From contig OV884011.1 in NCBI GenBank assembly GCA_930367205.1, forward strand, positions 165,953,226 to 166,017,225: a DNA stretch of 64,000 bases, in the 5' to 3' direction. The notes below the pieces were generated by a model, which worked only from the letters and a program-made list of their open reading frames with translations, did no database searches and had not been told where the DNA came from. How positions within the stretch are numbered: position 1 is the stretch's first letter; every line of letters begins with the position of its first letter. A program made the translations under genes and the position numbers. This DNA is from Acanthosoma haemorrhoidale. Taxonomy: Eukaryota > Arthropoda > Insecta > Hemiptera > Acanthosomatidae. This document shows, in pieces, positions 57,134-64,000 of this stretch.

Positions 57134-58090
57134 AACGCTGTATTTTTAATCAAAATTTCTTCATGAGTATATTTGATAAATACTCATTATTGGTCAATGA
57201 AAAACGCCTTTTCAATAAATAAAAACGTAAATATGTAAAAAAAACAACATTGGAATTAAATTTGGTAAGCATTAAATTTCGAATGTTGACTCTTAGTTAA
57301 TAACAATTTTCTTTTTCTTTTAAGTAGTTTTGAAATTCTTTTCGTGTTACTGTGTTTTTTTTTCAATCTCTCTTAAAGTCATGTGGGATAAATTATGACA
57401 TTACGTGTTTACATTATGTGACGTCTTAAATTGTATAAGTTAACGAAACGGGTCCCGCTTGATTCTCGTTTACGTTTTTCTGTTTTATTATTATTATGTT
57501 TCTTATTACCTATTATTTTATTTTGATCAATAAATGATCATCATATTTCAGGTTGTTGCGAAATATACCTTTAAAAGGATATTTGCACAATTAAACTTTA
57601 ATCTCCGTTATAAATATATTTTATATTATAGCTTTGATAATCCGTTAACATTTACGTTGCTCTATTTGTATATAATGAACGTGATCAACATTTTATGTGT
57701 CTACTTAATTGGATTGATACCATATTTAAATAATTTGGATATATTTAGTTGTCATATAAATAGACCATTATAGTAGACTAGATTCAATTGAAACTATTCA
57801 ATTAGGTTCAAACATAAAATGCTAATCATGTTCACACACTTCAGTGAGTTTTGATGATGCTTGAACCAGGTGTGGATCGTTGACATTGTGTAGAGACTAA
57901 AGCTTAATTGAACAACCTACGGCGCAAATGTACACATGTAAATGTCTCTTTTACTCTGAAAATTTTTTTTTTTAAAGTATACCTTGGATCATATTAACAC
58001 GCGAATAATTATCTTTCAATACTCAAACGAAAGTAGATTCTCTCCCTGTTTAGTTTCGCGTTAAAAAAACAAAACATTACTAATTATTGA
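57134..58090. other. No gene recognised
   Basis: Very AT-rich sequence. The 79-codon plus frame at 57534-57773 is of random AT-driven composition. Confidence 0.5.
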
Positions 58091-58205
58091 GTCGGCTAGT
58101 TAAACTATCCGCTTACCTAACTACCTAGTAAAAAAAGAAAAAAAACTTGGGACACGAACCTTGGTCCTTCACTTAGTGAAATGGTTACCTTACTAGAAAG
58201 ATCCT
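58091..58205 (-). repeat. tRNA-like SINE fragment
   Basis: On the minus strand CTAGTAAGGTAACCATTTCA, CTAAGTGAAGGACC and AAGGTTCGTGTCCCAAG give a B-box (GGTTCGTGTCC) and a stem TTCAC/GTGAA like an anticodon arm, followed by an A/T tail. Not a functional tRNA. Confidence 0.4.
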
Positions 58206-58650
58206 TGTAGGACAAATGAGATACTTCCCCGTCTGTCACTCGACTCTCTCTTCCTTCATGTATGTTCCCACTGCATAGTGTTATGTAAACTCATTCAGAT
58301 CTTGAGCCTTGAGTGTCCCGATCGAATTCCATCACACCCCCTATTCCATTTCAAAAATCCCCGGTTCCTATGGCTGTATGGGACTCATTCCTTGTTGAAT
58401 AAAAAAAAAAGAAATTATTGCGCAACCTCATAAAAAAAAAAAAATTGTCCCTGTATTCACTATATTACTGTACACTGTTATTCGTTAAAATATCGCGAGA
58501 AAATTCTGTTTAGTGTGAATGTGGATAATGTCTTATGTGAACCAATTAACTATTTCTGTCATCATATTGTGTTCTCAATTGATAAGTCCAAGATTCTGTT
58601 TCTCTGACCATTATATTCTGTCCTAAAAAACTGCAGCATACTATCATCAG

Positions 58651-58773
58651 GCCTTCCTCGCTCGCTCTACTACTCTCTGGAATTCTCCACCTCCTAATAT
58701 CCGCCATGCTTCATCCCTACGAACCTTCAAACCACTCTTATTCCAACACTTCCCCACCATCCTTGCTTGCTAG
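58651..58773 (+). pseudogene. Reverse-transcriptase C-terminal tail (third RT family)
   Basis: AFLARSTTLWNSPPPNIRHA then SSLRTFKPLLFQHFPTILAC and a stop: the terminal block of a non-LTR reverse transcriptase (R-T/S-x-x-LWN...FK...). The frame is intact over this short piece and more conserved than at 5802. No catalytic part upstream. Confidence 0.6.
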
Positions 58774-59169
58774 TTAAAAGATTTAGTTATTATATTATAT
58801 TATTATGCTTGTTTTTTGCTTTTTTTCCTTACTATTGGAAATTATATTGTATGTACTTTTGTGTTTAATAACGGGTTTTCTCATTTATTTTTGTATATAT
58901 TGTTTGTTATGTGGACCTATCTATGATTTTATACGAAAATGCAATTAATTATTCTTATTTTTTCTTATTGAGGCTCACTTGTTTTTCTTGCTTTCTTATT
59001 TCACAATTTTTTTTTTTTATTTGCCAGATACTTTATTATTATTGTTATTCTTAGGGGACTTATCTCAGATTACAGTTTTTTTTTTCTATTTTATGATAGG
59101 TCCACTGATTGTTTATAATAATCTCATCATGGAATCAACAATTTTTGCAACACTTTTGTCTTATAATGC

Positions 59170-59451
59170 TCACACGCGACCGAGCGTGAACGTTGACCCT
59201 ACTGAATCAGTGCCCACTGGAGCGAAAAGCATTATATTATTTTTTTCGCTCATATATATAATAAGAGTATTCGCCATTTCCTCTATGGTCGTTTCCGGTT
59301 CAGATTTCCAAGGACTGCCCGTTGTCTCGTTGATGAAACGTTGAACTTCATCAAAGCTCTTTACGTGACCCAACATAAAAATCGTGTCATTTGTTGTCAT
59401 TAATTTTACTGTCGTCCGGGCATTCAATGAAAATACCAAGCCTAATTTCAT
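59170..59451 (-). CDS. Hypothetical small protein, 93 aa
   Basis: ATG start with purine at -3 (AAAAAACATGA). The protein MKLGLVFSLNARTTVKLMTT, NDTIFMLGHVKSFDEVQRFI, NETTGSPWKSEPETTIEEMA, NTLIIYMSEKNNIMLFAPVG ends at TGA. Charged, mixed composition and well-spread codons look like real coding sequence, unlike the neighbouring AT noise. AATAAA occurs on the minus strand near 59032-59037, about 135 nt past the stop. No signal peptide or transmembrane segment is evident and I recognise no family. It could be an intronless gene, a terminal exon or a captured element gene. Confidence 0.4.
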   Translation of the reverse strand: MKLGLVFSLNARTTVKLMTTNDTIFMLGHVKSFDEVQRFINETTGSPWKSEPETTIEEMANTLIIYMSEKNNIMLFAPVGTDSVGSTFTLGRV

Positions 59452-60528
59452 GTTTTTTTACATCGAACAATAAACATGACACCGAAACAAAAAGGTTTCT
59501 TGTTTCTAAAACTTAATAAATCCCGATAGTTAATGAACTATAATTTATAATAATTAATAAAATAGTTTAGAACGATAAAAATTTACACGCCATTATCTTA
59601 AATTGTATTAGTTATTATTTTATCACTGTAGTAATGTCTTGCTTAACGTTTCACTTTCTGTTAAATAGCACTTATTGTAATTGTAAAATACTTTCTAATC
59701 GTTCAGAGAAATATCGTAATAATACTATTGCGAAAATATTAATTATTCATTTCTACAGCTATAGTTATAGCTCGGTCACAAATCACTGAAGTCAAGCTGT
59801 AGGAATGTCTTAAGCGGTGGTGCATCGACTGGAAAATGACATTGTTTCAAATCGTTAGCTATGAACGACCAATCGACTCATTCAAGCTATTAATTTTTTA
59901 AACAACTTTAAGAAACCTCAGCCTCATAATAATATATTATATAAAGTTAATATACCATGACATATGTTAAAAAGTCACTTGGACCATGTTAATACTTCCT
60001 CTAGAGCTAATCTCTCTGACATTTTGTGTTTTACATTCGATGAAATATTTGTTAAATTTTGTAAATTATATTGCAGCTTCGTGTTACAGATAGACCCTCC
60101 AAGTGACATAGTCCTGAATTTCCTGAAAGTATGAACTAGGAAGAGAGTTGTTAATATGACAGTTGAAAGTAAGGCACAGAGAGTATGTGAGGTAGGAAAT
60201 GATGAAATGACACAGTGAACGGAAGACGTTAATTACAAAGGATGAGAGGATATATGTGGCCTAGGTTTTTTTAAGCATCGGATAGAGTTAAGTGGAATAT
60301 TGGGTATGCTACCTCAAGGGATTCATAACGCTGGATATTGAATCAATAATATAATTGAAAAATAAATATATATATATTTTTTTTATTTAAGAAATGAGGA
60401 CTGGGATTTTAATAGAAAACATAATTGGTGGCTTAGATATCATCAACATGGTGAGCTCTCAAATAAATTTTGGGGCATAGGATTCAGTTTTAAACATTAG
60501 ATAGTTTTGGGTGACCCCTCTTACTTAA
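59452..60528. other. No gene recognised
   Basis: AT-rich sequence. Nothing upstream of the 93-aa frame that I can identify as a further exon. Confidence 0.5.
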
Positions 60529-60998
60529 CTTCGAAGGACATCCCATCTCTCAATTGAAAATAAATTACAAAGTTATACTAAAGCCAAAAGCTACGAGGGA
60601 CAGCAACAAAGTCGAAAATCAAGCGTATCCAATCCTTTCAATCAAATGTCCTGAGAACAATAAAAGCCCTTATTACGTCAGCAACATAACATTTTATAAC
60701 GATCTTAATATAACCTACATTCTTGAACTCATCCCTTCCAAGTTCATGAAATTCCATAATAACCTATCCAACTACCCCTAGCTCAGTCACACTGCGCCAT
60801 ACATCCCTATAATACTCCTCGGAGACTATAGGACTATAGGTTAGATAGGATATTCCTATAGACTATAGTAGCGTGGGGACTATAACACTGCTTGGGTTTA
60901 GGAGGTTTCTGGGCTGTCTATAAATATGGTATGAATGAGAACATAGAACAAAATTACTTATGCCCAATAAAGCAGATGGTAATTTTATCACAATAAAG
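60529..60998 (+). mobile_element. J1 jockey-like RT tail and 3'UTR, rearranged
   Basis: RT tail blocks (ENKLQSYTKAK-like, IKRIQSFQSNVLRTIK, NITFYNDLNITYILELIP, SKFMKFHNNLSNYP) are followed by a UTR in which about 250 bp are replaced by a short region of GACTATAGG-type repeats (60810-60890). The terminal TATGGTATGAATGAGAACAT to CACAATAAAG is preserved. Confidence 0.85.
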
Positions 60999-63814
60999 AA
61001 AGATATATATGTACACACCTTATCACTCCTGGTCACGGGAATCCATTTGACCAGTCTCCATGCTTACTTATATTCTGCTCTACCTCGGCCTTTAATTAAC
61101 AATCTAAATTTGGGCCTTGGGTCTACTGTACTATTCTTGTCAATCTGCAGAATTAATAAGCCTTATTTGACATCTCGTCGATTTTCTCCCTATACTTGGA
61201 TTCATCGAATTCGAAGCGTTCATCATCACTTGTTGTATGGCACTTGTTCAATTTTTACACAACAGATTACGTCTTGATATCCGGGATGATCTATCGTTCT
61301 ATCAGCCATTGTTGACTATTCAAACTGTTACACTGCATTGCTATTTTTGCACCACAGTACATTGTGAGATCCTGCTATTGATACGAGATGTACTTACGAT
61401 CCATTAGCGATCTTTTTTTTTTTTTCATTTTCAGATACAAAATCTGATCATTTGACTCTTCAACAGAAAAAAAAATTATTTTCTGCATTCCTAGTAGATA
61501 TAACACGTTCATTCCTAGTATTTACGACCGTGGTTCGAGAATATAACGTTAAGATTAATCTATCTTGTGACCTGTAGAGTTGTAGGTCGACTCGCCAGTA
61601 AAATAAAAAATGCTAACGCGACGTTACACACATATATACATTTATAACCTAGCACAATGTGATTTCAGACGGTACAGTCAAGTGTCTTGATGGTATTTAT
61701 CCGTACGCTTACCGACTGCACAGGGCGACGGTTTCCCCTCAGGAATTTCTCCTCAGTACAACAACGGCTTTCATGAAGAACTAATGTATAATTGTTAAAT
61801 TATGCAAATTTTCTGTCATCTGAATCCCGAAGAAAAAATATACGTCTTGACATTTCAGCTGTCTCAACAGGCTTGAGAAAGCTATCTTTTCGTTAGAGGT
61901 GTTCCTTTCAATTATTGTTATTGTTAATTTTTGGGCACTCAGGTAAACGTTAGAGGTCATTTCTGTCGCTTTTATTCATCAATCCTATCTTGAGATTATC
62001 AATGCTATCTGGAGAGCAATTGGCTTTATTAGCAAATCTGCATTTCACCTAAAAGCAAAAGGGCTACCCAGACCCACCCGCTAGTGTGACTTATAGTCAT
62101 AAAAAAACTGTAAAGAAGTAATAAAACTCAAGCCCGAATGAAAGGATTGTTGTTCTTGGTAATAAGAAATGTTTTTTTTTTATTTGACCGCTGCTGTTAC
62201 TTTAATAATAATAATAAAGTATAGAAAGGGTCTCATGTGACAAAGGGTATTTTGAAATTTTTCAACGTTTATTCACCAATACCACGTGCCCCTTTGTTAG
62301 TAATTTGAGTTGTTTGCCGCACATTTCTTTATTCTCTCTCAAAACAAAAACCCATCATTATTGTTCATTAAAAATTAAAACTAAATTTAAGTTAATAATG
62401 AGAAAATAAATTTACAATATATAAAACGGGACAATTAGTCAACGAATTATTATGCTATTTACAATTTCTTAATAAGCCTACTCTAAAGTTTTATTTTATT
62501 TATTTATGGAATCTTCTCGTACTCCCAGTCAGTTCACTTCTTTAACTACGGCAGATATGTAACGTGCTTTGAATCTTACTAGTTTTTCAATTTGCCAGAA
62601 GTTCTCATAAAAGAATTTCGACCAAAAACTTTCTGTGTTTTCTGTAATATAATTTTTTATTAATTTTAGATGTTTTTTTTGTGTCATTTTCTTAAAACAT
62701 GCATTTCAGACGAATGCTCTCTGCCAGTTGGAAAGTCGAGCCTCTCTCCTCTGGCTAGTCAAAGTCGCCTTTTATAAAGTAAGTGCCCAAGTCACAGGGG
62801 CTTAGTCAGGATGTGCTGCGTAGCGGTATCTTCAGTCAGTAGTATGCCTTACCATGAAATGCCCGTTTTATCGGAGGCGTCCTGTTTCCGATATCCTCCG
62901 CGTATCCAGTTATATCGGGAACTGTGTCGCCCTGGATACATTATCTGATCCAGGAAAAGAATCTTCGCCTGGTCGGAATACCGGACCACGTCGCTATAAT
63001 AACTCGGTCCCTGTAACGGTTCTCGTCGTCTCCTCTTCTTCCAGTTTAACACGCACATTTTTTTTTTTTTTTAAAGAACATTATGTTTCAAGCACACTTT
63101 CGCGCGGAGTTATATGTCCCGTTAACCGAACGATCCTGGTGTTTATCAAAATTACTCTGTTTAAAAAAGTCATTACCGTGTTTAAAATTCTAACACACTT
63201 AATATATAACTCGGATTCTCACACGCACACGATCTCTGTACAAAAAATGTCGAAAGATCTACTTTCAAACATCTACTGGGCAGTAGTCTCTCGTTTGTTC
63301 GTCTGTATATGTTTGTCTGCTCTGCGATAGTTTAAATTTAGAGATTTCCAGTCCCCCCTGAGAAATTATTTAAAATTCAAAGCTCTGATTTTACCTCATT
63401 GTTTGAACCAACAATATAAATGGCGTATTAATGCAGTAACATTTTTTTTGTAGGTAAAAGGCGATATTCCCGGCAAGGGGCCAACAAATAAAGTGAACTA
63501 TTTTCAATCAAATTTAATTTATGAGTCCCAAATCTCCCGATATCACTTTCGGTCTACAGTTCACACCATATATTTGGTTGTCATGTGTTACGTAAAAAAA
63601 GGCAACGCAGCTCAAAATTGATATGAAAAATGGCCGAGTAACTCAATTCTCAAACCGGTCCGGGTCGATCGCCTCTGTCCGTCTTGTTGTTAGTCTACCT
63701 CTACCCTGTATGCACGAGTTCCGGATTCGTCCTTATCTGTTTTGTTTTACACTGGAATAATATCGCGTCAATCGGTCCGAAGAGTTCTGATTTTGGTAAA
63801 ACTTAGTGTTATGC
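60999..63814. other. No gene recognised
   Basis: AT-rich sequence with one GC-richer patch at 62700-63060, where frames are open on both strands (69 codons minus; up to 158 plus). They overlap each other, and I recognise no domain. Confidence 0.45.
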
Positions 63815-64000
63815 ATTATGCATCTGCCTCAATGGGCAATAAGTAATTGTAATAAATGATCTCATTCATACCATATTTACAATTTTCATCCACTCGTTCA
63901 TGCAGTATTTACAAACAGCCCGGAAGCCTCCCGAATCCACATGATTGTCACCTACTTCGCATTCGAAAGAGGAAGGGAAGACTTAAGAAGTACCCCATGC
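63815..64000 (-). mobile_element. J1 retrotransposon 3'UTR, continues past the window
   Basis: Minus-strand J1 UTR: CACATGATTGTCACCT... ACAGCCCGG...ATTTACAATTTTCAT, and ATCTGCCTCAATGGGCAATA at the 3' side. It runs off the right edge, so its coding part may lie beyond. Confidence 0.8.

Noticed and set aside
57534..57773. 79-codon hydrophobic frame
   Set aside because: Composition (I, Y, L, F, N) is what AT-rich random sequence yields; no motif.
62849..63330. 158-codon plus frame and 69-codon minus frame
   Set aside because: They overlap each other, lack conserved motifs, and the plus frame runs through a T tract encoding phenylalanines.

Overview
This is a eukaryotic, AT-rich, repeat-dense stretch in which I recognise no intact host gene. 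There are no operons, ribosome sites or prokaryotic features. The transposable elements point to an invertebrate, most likely an arthropod. They include a jockey-type non-LTR retrotransposon whose reverse-transcriptase tail reads YGIELWGTAKK...RIQSFQSKVLRTIVNAPYYVSN, mariner elements, and two groups of DD41D Tc1/mariner-like elements. A crustacean such as a parasitic copepod would fit, but that is an impression and not something the sequence proves.

Almost everything interpretable is the debris of mobile elements. (1) A short interspersed family of about 310-360 bp, here called family M, is present nine times (3.7, 13.4, 22.2, 27.6, 29.3, 33.4, 36.6, 44.4 and 51.0 kb). Complete copies run AGTTTTATAATG...AACT, with related inverted ends. 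Three copies have exact 3-bp flanking duplications, and one of these lies inside a mariner gene where the pre-insertion site can be read. (2) A jockey-like family, here called J1, has about eleven 5'-truncated tails or 3'UTR pieces across the window. (3) A second RT-tail family, here called J2, lies at 15.6, 17.3-18.1 and 30.0 kb. A third is seen as short C-terminal fragments at 5.8 and 58.7 kb. (4) Deleted mariner or DD41D transposons lie at 7.2, 19.4, 20.1, 23.5, 27.5-28.4 and 49.5 kb. Several keep the DNA-binding part of the transposase and lose catalytic sequence. (5) Two solo LTRs lie at 25.2 kb and 55.1-55.9 kb; the second has a perfect 5-bp duplication. (6) pogo/Tigger-like ends (48.1 and 57.0 kb), a hAT-like end (45.7 kb) and tRNA-like SINE heads (18.3, 52.2, 52.7 and 58.1 kb) are also present.

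Outside the elements there are tandem repeats (a perfect 63-bp unit at 6.1 kb, 26-bp units at 31.5 and 36.3 kb, 20-bp units at 47.4 kb), a long (AT)n tract at 4.25 kb, an 18-bp-stem hairpin at 48.3 kb and eight C runs of 10 bases or more, all on the + strand. A few short reading frames have gene-like amino-acid composition (3.0-3.3 kb minus, 40.0 kb plus, 48.4 kb plus, 59.2-59.5 kb minus), but I cannot assign them. The rest looks like intergenic or intronic sequence.

The most promising undescribed item is family M: its 3-bp target duplication, its short AGTT/AACT ends, its repeated internal insertion site and its high local copy number.
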